Shown: positions 1-9,686, counted from the first letter of the stretch. The stretch is 64,000 nt of DNA from Chlorogloeopsis sp038404745 (GCF_038404745.2 NZ_JAYKTT020000075.1:41983-105982); one strand, 5' to 3'. Numbers and translations are program-made. Notes: generated by a model not told the origin, from the letters alone.

Positions 1-185
1 ATATTTAGAAAATTTTTGACATTAATTATGTTCTAAATAAATAAAAAAATTGCTGTTGTTTTAACAATCAATTCTTCCTTGAAGAGAAAAAAGAAAATGA
101 AGCTCCAAACTAAAATAACGGCCAAACACTAAAATGGTTTTTTTAAGCTAACTCTAGTAAATGCTCAGAAAAAGTGGAGTGCCTT

Positions 186-1427
186 GTGACTCAATGGACA
201 TCCAACCATACAGGCTCTGTCGAATCGATTCTCAATGTGTCAAATCCTTTAAACACAGTTCATAGCAATAATTTAAACTATACTGTAGCCTCACCTAGTA
301 CAGAAAATTATTCCTTATACTTATCTCAAAAAGAATTGAACGTTGAACATATAAACACTTTACCTTCTTGGAACAAATCTCAAGTTAATTTTGGTTATGA
401 TTCACTAGAATCTACAAACCTACCTGGTAAAGCATCTATACTAAATCGCTCAGACTCAGATGCAGCGAAGGTTTTGGTAGTTGACGATCATCCTGCCAGT
501 CGTATGACTGCTGCTGCACTATTGGCAATGGAAGGCTACGAAGTGATCGAGGCGGATAGTGGTTTTAGTGCTGTTGAATTGGTAACCCAAAAACAACCGG
601 ACTTGATTTTATTAGATGTAATGATGCCGGAAATGGATGGGTTTGAAGTTTGTCAGTTACTGAAGCAAGATGAGCATACGCGGTTAATACCAATAATTTT
701 TGTAACAGCATTAAATGATCGGCGATCACGTATTCGGGGAATAGAGGTTGGTGCGGATGATTTCTTGAGTAAACCCTTTGATCGGGTAGAATTGGCAGCA
801 CGAGTTAAGTCCCTAGTACGCCAGAAGCGTCTCAATGAGGATTTAGATCACGCCGAACAAGTGTTGTTTTCCATTGCCAGAGCAATCGAAAGCCGCGATC
901 CGAATACAGGCGATCATTGCGAACGGCTAGTAGTATTAGGACAGGCTTTTGGTAAATACCTCAATCTTTCACGCACTCAAATTCGCGATTTGGTGTGGGG
1001 TAGTTATCTTCATGATATTGGGAAAGTGGGTATTCCTGATGCAGTTCTGCTGAAAACAGGAAGCTTTACTCCCCAAGAGTGGGAAATTATGAGGCGTCAT
1101 GTTTTAATTGGTGAAAAAATCTGCCAGCCACTGCGCAGTATGCGGGGTGTAATTCCTATTATTCGTCATCACCATGAACGCTGGGATGGATCGGGCTATC
1201 CCGATGGACTCAAAGGTAATGAGATTCCCTGTTTAGCACAAGTATTTCAAATGATTGATATTTATGATGCCTTAATTAGCGAACGCCCCTACAAACGAGC
1301 TTTCACACCAGAAGAAGCACTGGCTATCATGCAAGAAGAAACAGCCAAAGGTTGGCGAAATCCGCAATTAATGCAGAAATTTGCGGAATTTATTTGTAAT
1401 TGTAAATTATCAAATAACATATTATAG
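186..1427 (+). CDS. Response regulator with HD-GYP phosphodiesterase domain
   Basis: Predicted cyclic-di-GMP phosphodiesterase output protein of a two-component system, cytoplasmic. After a low-complexity N-terminus of about 90 residues there is a receiver domain (about 95-215) with the acidic pair VVDD, phospho-acceptor D144 in LLDVMMPEMDG and the conserved Lys in LSKPF (K196). An HD-GYP domain follows, with the HD pair in HDIGKVGIPD (276-277) and the GYP motif in WDGSGYPDG (337-339), so catalysis looks intact. A GTG at 174 is also possible, but the GTG at 186 has GGAG six bases upstream and was preferred. It is monocistronic as far as visible, with no partner kinase beside it. Confidence 0.9.
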   Translation: MTQWTSNHTGSVESILNVSNPLNTVHSNNLNYTVASPSTENYSLYLSQKELNVEHINTLPSWNKSQVNFGYDSLESTNLPGKASILNRSDSDAAKVLVVDDHPASRMTAAALLAMEGYEVIEADSGFSAVELVTQKQPDLILLDVMMPEMDGFEVCQLLKQDEHTRLIPIIFVTALNDRRSRIRGIEVGADDFLSKPFDRVELAARVKSLVRQKRLNEDLDHAEQVLFSIARAIESRDPNTGDHCERLVVLGQAFGKYLNLSRTQIRDLVWGSYLHDIGKVGIPDAVLLKTGSFTPQEWEIMRRHVLIGEKICQPLRSMRGVIPIIRHHHERWDGSGYPDGLKGNEIPCLAQVFQMIDIYDALISERPYKRAFTPEEALAIMQEETAKGWRNPQLMQKFAEFICNCKLSNNIL

Positions 1428-1471
1428 TTGCAAGTTATTGACATTTCGGCGTTCAATGAATAGCTGGTATG

Positions 1472-1493
1472 ATTTGAGATTTGAATCTCAAAT
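1472..1493. promoter_or_regulatory. Perfect 10-bp inverted repeat upstream of glmU
   Basis: ATTTGAGATT and AATCTCAAAT are separated by only two bases, 45 bp before the glmU ATG and 45 bp after the HD-GYP stop. There is no T-run behind it, so an operator or mRNA hairpin in the glmU leader is more likely than an intrinsic terminator. Function is unproven. Confidence 0.4.
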
Positions 1494-1537
1494 GACCGAG
1501 TTTATTCATCAAAATTTCAGTTAGCCGATAGCTAATT

Positions 1538-2893
1538 ATGGTAGTTGTAGCAATTCTAGCGGCAGGACGCGGGACACGGATGAAATCCAACCTTCCCAAG
1601 GTTTTGCATTCTTTGGGTGGGCGATCGCTAGTAGAAAGGGTGATCGAAAGTGTCCAACCGCTTTCGCCTTCGCGTCAAATATTAATAGTGGGATATCAAG
1701 CCCAAGAAGTTAAAACAGCCACGCTGTCGATTCCAGACTTGGAGTATGTCGAACAGAGTGTACAATTGGGGACGGGTCATGCGATCCAACAATTACTTCC
1801 TTACTTGGAAGGATACACGGGTGATGTCTTGGTGCTAAACGGAGATGTACCACTATTACGCACCGAAACCCTAAAACATCTGTTGCAAATCCACAAAGAA
1901 AATCAAAATGCCGCTACTATCCTAACTGCGTATCTAACCGAACCCAGAGGTTATGGACGCGTTTTTTGTAACGGCGAAAATATTGTCCAACAAATTGTTG
2001 AAGAAAAAGATTGTACTCCTGCTCAAAGACAAAATCGCCGAATTAATGCTGGAGTTTACTGTTTTCGCTGGCAGGATTTAGCTAAAATTCTGCCGCACTT
2101 GCAGGCAAATAATGCCCAGAAAGAATACTATCTTACCGATGCCGTTACGCAAGTTTCACCCGTTATGGCAGTAGATGTTGCAGATTATCAAGAAATCCTT
2201 GGCATTAATGATCGCCTGCAACTTGCCTCTGCCTACGAAATTTTGCAAAGACGCATTAAGGAAAAATGGATGATGGCTGGTGTCACTATCATCGATCCTA
2301 CCAGCATTACAATTGATGACACTGTTGAATTAGAGCCAGATGTAATTATTGAACCTCAAACCCATCTACGAGGAAATACGGTTATTAAGACTGGTAGCCA
2401 GATTGGCCCAGGAAGTTTAATTGAAAATAGTCAAATAGGTAAAAATGTTACCGTTCTGTATTCTGTAGTAACAGATAGCATTGTTCAGGAAGGAAGCCGA
2501 ATTGGCCCTTATGCCCATTTACGCGGCCATGCACAAGTCGGTGTAGGTTGCCGGATTGGAAACTTTGTAGAATTAAAAAATACCAAATTGGGCGATCGCA
2601 CCAACGCTGCCCATCTCTCCTATTTAGGTGATACCACTACTGGTAATCAAGTAAATATCGGTGCAGGTACAATTACTGCTAACTATGACGGTATAAAAAA
2701 ACACTCTACTACAATCGGCGATCGCACTAAAACCGGTTCAAATAGCGTTTTAGTAGCACCAATTACTTTGGGCAATGATGTCTACGTAGCAGCCGGCTCC
2801 ACAATCACAGAAGATGTTCCTGATAATTGCTTGGTGATTGCCCGCGAACGCCAAGTGATTAAACCAGATTGGCATCCAAAAGCTAGGGAATAG
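1538..2893 (+). CDS. glmU: Bifunctional UDP-N-acetylglucosamine pyrophosphorylase / glucosamine-1-phosphate N-acetyltransferase
   Basis: GlmU acetylates glucosamine-1-phosphate and then couples GlcNAc-1-P to UTP, giving UDP-GlcNAc for peptidoglycan and lipopolysaccharide. The N-terminal nucleotidyltransferase carries the signature LAAGRGTRMKSNLPK from residue 8. The C-terminal half (about 255-445) is a left-handed beta-helix of hexapeptide repeats with the acetyltransferase His (H359) in TNAAHLSYLGD. The length of 451 aa is normal for the family. The last few codons (ending KARE) run into a GGGAATAG repeat that continues in the spacer, so the extreme C-terminus may be repeat-derived. Confidence 0.96.
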   Translation: MVVVAILAAGRGTRMKSNLPKVLHSLGGRSLVERVIESVQPLSPSRQILIVGYQAQEVKTATLSIPDLEYVEQSVQLGTGHAIQQLLPYLEGYTGDVLVLNGDVPLLRTETLKHLLQIHKENQNAATILTAYLTEPRGYGRVFCNGENIVQQIVEEKDCTPAQRQNRRINAGVYCFRWQDLAKILPHLQANNAQKEYYLTDAVTQVSPVMAVDVADYQEILGINDRLQLASAYEILQRRIKEKWMMAGVTIIDPTSITIDDTVELEPDVIIEPQTHLRGNTVIKTGSQIGPGSLIENSQIGKNVTVLYSVVTDSIVQEGSRIGPYAHLRGHAQVGVGCRIGNFVELKNTKLGDRTNAAHLSYLGDTTTGNQVNIGAGTITANYDGIKKHSTTIGDRTKTGSNSVLVAPITLGNDVYVAAGSTITEDVPDNCLVIARERQVIKPDWHPKARE

Positions 2894-3040
2894 GAAGAGG
2901 AAGGGCAACAGGGGGACAAGGAGTTGAGAAAGTTGAGGGAGGTGAGGAAGTAATAAGAGTAAATTCTTCCCCATCTTCCCTATCTCCCTTATCTGTTCCT
3001 CTTCGACTCTCCCACTCCCCCACTTCTCTTCTTAGCCCCT
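2894..3040. repeat. Purine-rich/pyrimidine-rich foldback repeat
   Basis: About 65 nt of nearly pure purine (GGAAG, GAGG and GGGG blocks) is followed by a short AT spacer and about 80 nt of nearly pure pyrimidine (CTTCCCC, ATCTCCC). The two halves can pair imperfectly as a long foldback. A similar architecture occurs inside the thiO part of the fusion gene at 26175-26272. It probably belongs to the short repeated elements common in Nostocales. Confidence 0.6.
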
Positions 3041-3053
3041 AAACCCTATGTTT

Positions 3054-4019
3054 TTACCCTATGTTTTCGATGCAGCCCACTTCTGTTCCTTCGGGAATTT
3101 CTAAAGTGTCGCCAAATTGTTCACCGTCGTGAAAGGCAGCCAGTAAAACTTGACTGGTTTTACCCCAAGCGATCATTCCATTAGCATCCAGGGCGATCGC
3201 TCCAAAATCACGCTGATGCTGAGATGCTTCTGTAAAAGAACGCTGCATTGCTTCCCTAAGTGACATCCCATCAGTAACACGCACCACAATCCGTGGTGCC
3301 AAACACTCATCGATAATATCTTCGCCAATACCAGTACAGCTAACTGCTGCATACTGTGTAGCATAATTACCAGCCGGCATCGCCGAATCGCTAACACGTC
3401 CAATTCGCTCAAACCCTTTGCCACCAGTGGAAGTACCAACAGCTAAATGACCGTGGGTATCTAAAGCAACGACACCTATTGTGCCACGTCGGGCATTACT
3501 ACTTTCTACCAATTCTGGTTCTGCTACTACGCCAGCCATTGCCCGCTGAAAGTTTTCTTGGCGTTCTTGAATCCACTCTTGCAACCGTAAATCAGTTAAA
3601 GCGTTATAGCTAGGAATTTGTAGTTCTCGTGCTAATTCTGCGGCACCATAATCAGACAAAACTCGATCAGGAGAGCTTTGTAAGGCTTGTGCCAGTTCGA
3701 TTGGATTTTTGACTCTAGAAATATTGATTACACCGCTAAAGCTTTGGGTTGTACCATCCATGAGAGAGGCACTCATGCGGATTTGGCCATCTGATTGCAA
3801 CACAGAGCCAGTACCAGCGTTAAAGCAAGGGTTATCTTCCAACATTTGACACCCTAGTACAACCGCTTCTGTGGCAGTTGCTCCCGAACACAGAAGAGAA
3901 TAAACCTCTTCCACAACTTTATAGAGCGATTTACGCACAGCCTCTACTCCACCTTTTCCATGCAAAGAACTACCAGCCCCCCCGTGAATAATTAATTTTG
4001 GTTGCACCTGCGATTTCAT
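3054..4019 (-). CDS. iaaA: Isoaspartyl peptidase / plant-type L-asparaginase
   Basis: N-terminal-nucleophile hydrolase that removes isoaspartyl residues from dipeptides and hydrolyses asparagine. The precursor is normally self-cleaved into alpha and beta subunits. The cleavage site is visible as RRGT-IG, so T180 would become the catalytic nucleophile. The N-terminal HGGAG motif, the NAGTGS motif (67-72) and the GTSTGG loop (195-200) agree with the family. At 321 aa the length is typical. It lies 50 bp downstream of the DUF2256 gene on the same strand and is probably co-transcribed with it. Confidence 0.93.
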   Translation of the reverse strand: MKSQVQPKLIIHGGAGSSLHGKGGVEAVRKSLYKVVEEVYSLLCSGATATEAVVLGCQMLEDNPCFNAGTGSVLQSDGQIRMSASLMDGTTQSFSGVINISRVKNPIELAQALQSSPDRVLSDYGAAELARELQIPSYNALTDLRLQEWIQERQENFQRAMAGVVAEPELVESSNARRGTIGVVALDTHGHLAVGTSTGGKGFERIGRVSDSAMPAGNYATQYAAVSCTGIGEDIIDECLAPRIVVRVTDGMSLREAMQRSFTEASQHQRDFGAIALDANGMIAWGKTSQVLLAAFHDGEQFGDTLEIPEGTEVGCIENIG

Positions 4020-4069
4020 CTCCCCTTGAATATTTGAGCAATCTGAGTCTAAGTGTCTAAGTATATTTA

Positions 4070-4240
4070 CTAATTATTAGTTTCGTTTGTAGTTGTGGAA
4101 GAACGGCGACGACGGCAGCGTTCTGAACAATATTTCACTTCGTCCCAGCAATCTGCCCATTTCTTACGCCAAGTGAACGGACGTTGACATACCGGACAAA
4201 TTTTTGTGGGCAGATCGGATTTAGAACGAGCACGTCCCAT
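4070..4240 (-). CDS. DUF2256 small zinc-ribbon-like protein
   Basis: A 56-residue basic protein with four cysteines, KICPVC and WDEVKYC followed by SERC, the layout of the DUF2256 family, which probably binds one metal ion. Function is unknown in the family. The ATG at 4240 was chosen over one 33 bases upstream because MGRARSKSDLP is the usual family beginning. It lies immediately upstream of the isoaspartyl peptidase gene. Confidence 0.85.
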   Translation of the reverse strand: MGRARSKSDLPTKICPVCQRPFTWRKKWADCWDEVKYCSERCRRRRSSTTTNETNN

Positions 4241-4656
4241 GTTTATACTATGCGAATGTAAGATTGATTCCACCAGAGATGAGAATCAATTATAACCAGT
4301 TTGTTACAAACACAGAATACTTTTTGTAGATACAACAAGAAATCAGTCATTGATAATTAATTCAAAATATTGTCATGAAAATTTAAAATTCTATAAATTA
4401 ATCATGGTAAACATCTTAGGTTTTTTCTGTATAGAGTTTATCTATTACAAATTTATACTTACAAGCAAATAGCTTCAGTTATTTAATATTGTGGACTGTA
4501 AGCTATTCTCCACATCTAGGCAGTAGGAGAAAAGTTGTCTGCGGATTTTATACACCACTTGCTACCATCAGGAGAACCGCGGCAAGGCAGTAGCTTTTCT
4601 TGTGCAACATTGTCTAATCGTTTTACTGCTGCTTTACTTCATGTTCTATGGCATAG
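4241..4656. other. Gene-free spacer
   Basis: AT-rich spacer holding the presumed promoter of the DUF2256-iaaA pair. A short open frame on the plus strand (4535-4726) runs into the 3' end of the GAF protein and looks accidental. I see no RNA gene or strong hairpin here. Confidence 0.5.
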
Positions 4657-7512
4657 TCAAAGTGGATTAATGCTATTAGCTAGCGGTAAAAGCAAGCGAC
4701 TAACAGCTCGACCATCTGGTAATTGATAAATATGTAATTCTCCTCCGAGTTGGTGCATAAGTTTTTGGCAGATCTGCAAGTGTAAAGTCAGTGGTTGCTC
4801 AAAACGAGAAGAAGCCAGCACATCTTTGGATGTATCTTGAACTAGCTCTGTCAGTAACTGCGGTTCAATAAAGCCATTATCTGTAATGGACACTTCTAAT
4901 AAGCCTTCATCTGAACGGCGACACCAAATATCAATTCTTCCTCCATCAGTAGAACGTTGACAGGCAGCAATTAATAATTCATGGAGAACCAATTCAATTT
5001 TGACAATATCACCTGTGATCGCTAACGAGGATTGAGGCAACAGAGAATGGTTTTGCTCTGATTCTGGAGCTTGCTGTTGTTGTCCTAAACCATGTACTCC
5101 AACCCACAGCTTTTGTTGTTTGAGTAAATTGTCTACTCGTTCGAGCGATCGCTTCAGCAAACTTGCAATGGGTATAGTTTCCCAACTCATTTGCAACTGC
5201 CACACTTCAAGTTTTAATAGCGCTTTCATAGAAGCGTTGGTTTTATCTAGTTGCCATAGCAATTGTTGGTAGCGCATCTGAGTCATTTCATTCTCAGGAA
5301 TGCCCAAATCCTGCATTTGAGTCAGTAGTTGCGTCACCGTTCTTTGCAAATCTTCTAAACGACGATGTTTGTACCAATTCAGTAGGCTGAGTTCTTCTGT
5401 TCTAGACTGAAGCATTTGAGAGATTTGCAGCCATCGTCGCGACCAAGCCATTTGGTAAACTAAAGTTTCTGTGACACGCAAGCAATCTTCTGACCATTGA
5501 CGCTCTAAATGATCGGCGAGCGCGACTACACCTGTAGGATGATGATCAGGGGTAGTACGTAATGCCATCACCAAAATTTGACCGATGCCAGCACCGTTAA
5601 ACCATTTCTTTGTTGTCGGGGGTAAATCATCTACTGTTAGAGCCAAGATTCCATCTGTAGCTAGCGCCCACTGAATCAAAGCTTCTGTTTGTAATGGCAA
5701 AGGTGTATCAGTCAAGATGTCAAAATGAGAATTGGCTATAACTCCGGGTATAATTTTTGCAACATTTTCTCCTGATTGCCAAGCTATCAGTACTGCTAGA
5801 GAACAATTGAGAATAGATGCGATTTGCTCTAGAGCAGTCTGTTCCAGATGCTGTAGAGGTTGAGTTTTAGCACTTTGGGAATCTTCCAGAATCCGAAGAC
5901 ATCGCTGAAAGCTGTGTAAAATTTTTTGTTGTTGTTCTGTGCGCTGGTATAGTTGCCTTTGACGCAGAATTACACCAAGTTGTTGAGCAACAATCTGTAC
6001 TAATTCCTTTTCTAAGGATGTCCAACTGCGGTGGGCTTCGGTTGCGATCGCCAATAGTGCATGGGGTGGAGAGTTGGGAGCACAATTACTAATCACAAGC
6101 GATCGCACACCATTTTTGATTAAGGAAGGATGCCAATTAAAAAATCGCAAATCTTCCTCTAGATTTTCAATTGCCACTCCTTGAGTTGAACGTAACAGCA
6201 ATTGCCAATCTACGTCTTTGAGGGCATCGAGAGTAGATATTGGCAGACGATGACTATGCAAATGGCTTTGGTAAAAAATTTGATAATTATTCTGTTGAGG
6301 ATCGTATTGCAATAGCAAAAACCTGGTTGCCGAAAGTTGTTGCAAAATTTTTGTTGCACAGTTATCTAAAATTTCTTGAACCTGATAATCACTATAGATT
6401 CCTTGGGCAATATGACCTGTAATGTGAGCATGATCTTGAATTTTTTGGATGGTACTTTCTGTTTCTTCTAACGGGGCAAGTAAGGAAATCAACCCCGCAG
6501 CACCCTTAGTGAAATTTTTATCTGCCTCTGCCCAAATTCGTGGTTCAGTGGCTTCCACCGCTAAAAAGCCCAGCAAATCTTTTTGACAAATAATCGGAGC
6601 AGCTAAAAGACTACGCACTTGCAGTCTTTGCAGCAACTTCAATGTAAAATTACTTTGTAGGGAACTGCGTCCTTCTCCAATCCAGACAATTTCATTTAGT
6701 GATAAAGCAAAATAAAAGTCACTTAAATCATTTACAGTAATTCTAGTTACCGCTTCCTGTGCCTTGGGAAGAAAACCGCGATTGATATTTTTGTTACTGA
6801 TCCGTCGCCAAAAGTAGCGTTCTTCCCTGTCAAACCAGTAAATCCTGGTTCGGGCAGGCACAACAAATTGATGAGTTGCCTCTACTAATGCTTCTAATCT
6901 TTGCTCCAGATTATTAAGGGTTCGCAGACTTTCTAGCAATGGTAACAATAGCTCGTCGAAGCGCTTGGTTTGCTTGTGCTGCAAATCCATCTCCATTTCA
7001 TAAATTACCGCTGCCAATTCGCCTAAAACCATCATCAATTTGGCTCTAGTTACGCCACTGAGTAAGTAGCCCCAACGCTGCGAACCAAGTAGCACCAAAC
7101 CTAAGCAGCGATTCTTGTAAGAAATTGGCGCGATAATTGTCCCCTGGATATTAAATTTTTGTGCTAATTGTTGCCATCCCTCAGCCCGAATTTCCGCTCG
7201 CAAATCCGGCACACCTAAAGGATGCTGTTCAATTACTACTTGTTCTAGTAAATCCCCAGGATTGAGAACCACTCGTTGTTTTAAGTAACTGATGTCACTA
7301 CTAGGAGTAATGCCTCCTTTGCCGAACAACACATGATTTAGGCGATCGTAAAGAGCAATCCAAATCAGGTTGTATTCAAACTGTTCTTGCAGATAGGAAA
7401 TTGTAGTTCCGATCAGAGCATCAAAATTATCCTCTTCCCTGAGAGTTTGAAAAACGCGTCCAAGCGAAAGTATTTGTTCGTCGGCGGCTGTGAAATTATA
7501 TGGCTGCCTCAT
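4657..7512 (-). CDS. Multi-GAF sensor protein with degenerate histidine-kinase-like C-terminus
   Basis: A 951-residue cytoplasmic protein made mainly of GAF-like domains (about 20-180, 210-350, 390-520 and 560-690), then a helical segment (700-790) and a HATPase_c-like region (790-950). The ATPase has a G1-like box (SITDNGF) and a C-terminal LHLQICQKLMHQLGGEL helix as in kinases. The helical segment has no H-box (HE-R-P) that I can find, and the N-box (VLHELLIAACQRS) lacks the usual Asn. It is therefore either a divergent kinase or a regulatory ATP-binding protein without autophosphorylation. Domain borders are approximate. It is transcribed divergently from pyrD. Confidence 0.8.
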   Translation of the reverse strand: MRQPYNFTAADEQILSLGRVFQTLREEDNFDALIGTTISYLQEQFEYNLIWIALYDRLNHVLFGKGGITPSSDISYLKQRVVLNPGDLLEQVVIEQHPLGVPDLRAEIRAEGWQQLAQKFNIQGTIIAPISYKNRCLGLVLLGSQRWGYLLSGVTRAKLMMVLGELAAVIYEMEMDLQHKQTKRFDELLLPLLESLRTLNNLEQRLEALVEATHQFVVPARTRIYWFDREERYFWRRISNKNINRGFLPKAQEAVTRITVNDLSDFYFALSLNEIVWIGEGRSSLQSNFTLKLLQRLQVRSLLAAPIICQKDLLGFLAVEATEPRIWAEADKNFTKGAAGLISLLAPLEETESTIQKIQDHAHITGHIAQGIYSDYQVQEILDNCATKILQQLSATRFLLLQYDPQQNNYQIFYQSHLHSHRLPISTLDALKDVDWQLLLRSTQGVAIENLEEDLRFFNWHPSLIKNGVRSLVISNCAPNSPPHALLAIATEAHRSWTSLEKELVQIVAQQLGVILRQRQLYQRTEQQQKILHSFQRCLRILEDSQSAKTQPLQHLEQTALEQIASILNCSLAVLIAWQSGENVAKIIPGVIANSHFDILTDTPLPLQTEALIQWALATDGILALTVDDLPPTTKKWFNGAGIGQILVMALRTTPDHHPTGVVALADHLERQWSEDCLRVTETLVYQMAWSRRWLQISQMLQSRTEELSLLNWYKHRRLEDLQRTVTQLLTQMQDLGIPENEMTQMRYQQLLWQLDKTNASMKALLKLEVWQLQMSWETIPIASLLKRSLERVDNLLKQQKLWVGVHGLGQQQQAPESEQNHSLLPQSSLAITGDIVKIELVLHELLIAACQRSTDGGRIDIWCRRSDEGLLEVSITDNGFIEPQLLTELVQDTSKDVLASSRFEQPLTLHLQICQKLMHQLGGELHIYQLPDGRAVSRLLLPLANSINPL

Positions 7513-7696
7513 TTGGTAATTTAAGTCAACGTCACTGGTTTATACATAAGATGCCCAGAATCAAGCTCTAACTAAATATTTCCGCTCATGCTAAGTGACG
7601 AATTTTTATAGACCTGACTAACTACCTGTGCGATATATTATTATTTGTTTCGTTTTACAAAATTTGATCAGGTAGGGCGGGTTGGCACTCAAAGAA

Positions 7697-8839
7697 ATGG
7701 ATATCTATCAAGTTGCGATTCGTCCCATTCTATTTAACCTCCTCAATGCAGATCCAGAGTGGCTACACTCCTCAACGATTAGCAGTTTACAGTGGCTGGC
7801 AAATAATCATGATCACCCACCTGCTAGCTTCGTAAACAAACGCTTGCAGCAATCGTTGTGTAAGCGCGATCGCCGTCTGGAACAAACACTATTTGGGCTA
7901 AATTTTTCTAATCCAGTTGGCTTGGCTGCTGGATTTGACAAGGATGGTGTTGCCACTAAAATTTGGCCAAGTTTTGGTTTTGGCTTTGCAGAAGTGGGAA
8001 CTGTAACCTTTCATGCCCAGCCTGGCAATCCCCGTCCCCGCTTATTTCGCTTGCCCTTAGATCTAGCTGCTCTCAATCGCATGGGCTTTAATAATAGCGG
8101 TGCAGCAGCAATGGCAGCACGTTTAGCAGAGTGCAACCAGCACCAATCCTCTTCAATACCTATAGGTATAAACCTGGGCAAATCTAAGGTAACACCCTTA
8201 GAAGAAGCGAAAAATGATTATCTCAATAGCTTTCGCTTGCTGAAGGAATTGGGAGACTACTTTGTTGTGAACGTTTCTTCTCCCAACACACCAGGATTGC
8301 GATCGCTCCAAGATGCAGCTATGCTCAGTTCTATCTTGGAGAGATTACAACAAGAGAATAATCCACAAAAGCCAATATTTGTCAAGATTGCACCTGACTT
8401 GGAATGGGAAGCGATCGCTGACATTATTTCCCTAGTCGAAACCTACAACTTAACAGGAATAATCGCCACCAATACCACCATTCGCCGTGATGGTTTGAAA
8501 ACACAGGTAATTGCTCAAACAGGCAAATCTCCCCAAGCAGAAGCGGGTGGAATTAGTGGTGCGCCATTACGCGATCGCTCCACAGAGGTTATTCGGTTTA
8601 TTTGGCAGCAAACTCAAGGTAAAATGCCGATCATCGGCGTTGGTGGTATTTTTACCCCAGAAGACGCTTGGGAGAAAATAACTGCTGGTGCTTGCCTCAT
8701 CCAAGTCTACACAGGCTGGATTTACTCTGGGCCAATGATAGTGCGCCGTATTCTCGAAGGCTTGCTTGCAAAGTTAGAAACAACTGGATTAAATTCCATC
8801 TCCGAAGCCGTGGGACTAGAAGTAAAAAGTAAAAATTAG
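7697..8839 (+). CDS. pyrD: Dihydroorotate dehydrogenase (quinone), class 2
   Basis: Flavoprotein that oxidises dihydroorotate to orotate in pyrimidine synthesis and passes electrons to membrane quinone. Visible are the N-terminal amphipathic extension of class 2 enzymes (IRPILFNLLNADPEWLH), the FMN-loop motif NPVGLAAGFDKDG and the catalytic Ser loop NVSSPNTPGLR. The C-terminal phosphate site is IIGVGGIFTPEDAWEKI. The ATG at 7697 was preferred to a TTG at 7682. Length (380 aa) is slightly above average. A hairpin follows the stop codon directly. Confidence 0.96.
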   Translation: MDIYQVAIRPILFNLLNADPEWLHSSTISSLQWLANNHDHPPASFVNKRLQQSLCKRDRRLEQTLFGLNFSNPVGLAAGFDKDGVATKIWPSFGFGFAEVGTVTFHAQPGNPRPRLFRLPLDLAALNRMGFNNSGAAAMAARLAECNQHQSSSIPIGINLGKSKVTPLEEAKNDYLNSFRLLKELGDYFVVNVSSPNTPGLRSLQDAAMLSSILERLQQENNPQKPIFVKIAPDLEWEAIADIISLVETYNLTGIIATNTTIRRDGLKTQVIAQTGKSPQAEAGGISGAPLRDRSTEVIRFIWQQTQGKMPIIGVGGIFTPEDAWEKITAGACLIQVYTGWIYSGPMIVRRILEGLLAKLETTGLNSISEAVGLEVKSKN

Positions 8840-8876
8840 AAACAGAATCAACTAGACTGTTTCCTTTACCTTTTGT
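8839..8876 (+). terminator. Probable pyrD terminator
   Basis: GAAACAG (8839-8845) pairs with CTGTTTC (8857-8863), followed by the pyrimidine-rich run CTTTACCTTTT. The stem is short (7 bp) but sits right at the pyrD stop codon, between convergent genes. Confidence 0.5.
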
Positions 8877-8887
8877 ATGCTTGCCTA

Positions 8888-9634
8888 TTAACTTTTAGTT
8901 TCTTCCATAGGAAAAAACTCCTTAGTTTCTGGAGAATATACCCAAGCAATACCATCCGGATCTCTGCTGCGACTCCATTCATAAAAGTCTGGATCGTCTC
9001 GCCGTTTATACACTGTGCTGGAATAAACATTGAGCCGTTTTGCCAATTCAGATTGGATCAAAGAGCCAAAAGTCAGTTGTTTTTCTAGTGGTTTTTTAAT
9101 TTCCTCTAGATTTGTGTGTGTTATGGTTTCTGTTTCTAGTTCTTCCTCAGTAAATTTGGGTGAAGGAGGCGCTAACCAATTGTCAACAGGTTGAATATCA
9201 TGTTGAGAAGGAGGAAGCTCTTTAACTGGTTCGCTACTGTCAAGGATACTACCTAGAGTGCTGACAGTGATAAAGTGGTAGACCTTGTTACCGTCTTCAG
9301 AAGTAACAATGTTGGCTCCAAATTCTGACGCTTTTGCATCTAGGTAGCGTTTTGCCACATCTCCCGCAAAATTGCCTTTTATTGCCAAGTCCATAGGCGT
9401 TATTCTGCCTTGGTTTTCCCGCATCAACTGATTAAACAGCGGGTTAACTTGCAGACACCACTTTTGCCATTGATAGTACTGCCAAATATTGAAGCCCAAT
9501 ATCAGTAGAATCGCCGCCAACCAAATTCGCCAGGTAGCAACTAGAAAAATAATCAAAAATGATAGTGGCAAAAGCAGAATTAGGTAACTTTTGCCATAAT
9601 CTTCGCCGTAGTCTTCTATTGATTTTTCACTCAT
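8888..9634 (-). CDS. Conserved hypothetical membrane protein
   Basis: A 248-residue protein whose family I do not recognise by name. Residues about 16-55 form two membrane segments (LILLLPLSFLIIFLVATW, then AAILLILGFNIW). A cytoplasmic part follows with a proline- and acid-rich linker. The C-terminus (LIQSELAKRLNVYSSTVYKRRDDPDF then EWSRSRDPDGIAWVY) reads like a helix-turn-helix specificity module. The ATG at 9634 was chosen; the longer frame starts at a TTG inside an inverted repeat. Function is unknown; a membrane-anchored DNA-binding role is speculation. Confidence 0.7.
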   Translation of the reverse strand: MSEKSIEDYGEDYGKSYLILLLPLSFLIIFLVATWRIWLAAILLILGFNIWQYYQWQKWCLQVNPLFNQLMRENQGRITPMDLAIKGNFAGDVAKRYLDAKASEFGANIVTSEDGNKVYHFITVSTLGSILDSSEPVKELPPSQHDIQPVDNWLAPPSPKFTEEELETETITHTNLEEIKKPLEKQLTFGSLIQSELAKRLNVYSSTVYKRRDDPDFYEWSRSRDPDGIAWVYSPETKEFFPMEETKS

Positions 9635-9638
9635 GCCG

Positions 9639-9686
9639 ATTTTTGCCAAGTGACTCTTAAGGAAATGATATTATCTTGGCAAAAAT
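9639..9686. promoter_or_regulatory. 12-bp inverted repeat before the minus-strand membrane protein gene
   Basis: ATTTTTGCCAAG (9639-9650) and CTTGGCAAAAAT (9675-9686) are perfect complements separated by 24 bp, just upstream of the ATG at 9634. More TTGGC/GCCAA and GGCAAA half-sites lie further out (about 9690-9740). This could be a repressor operator or a leader hairpin; no known consensus is recognised. Confidence 0.4.

Noticed and set aside
4535..4726. 63-codon plus-strand frame
   Set aside because: It overlaps the 3' end of the GAF protein; there is no ribosome binding site and no recognisable domain.
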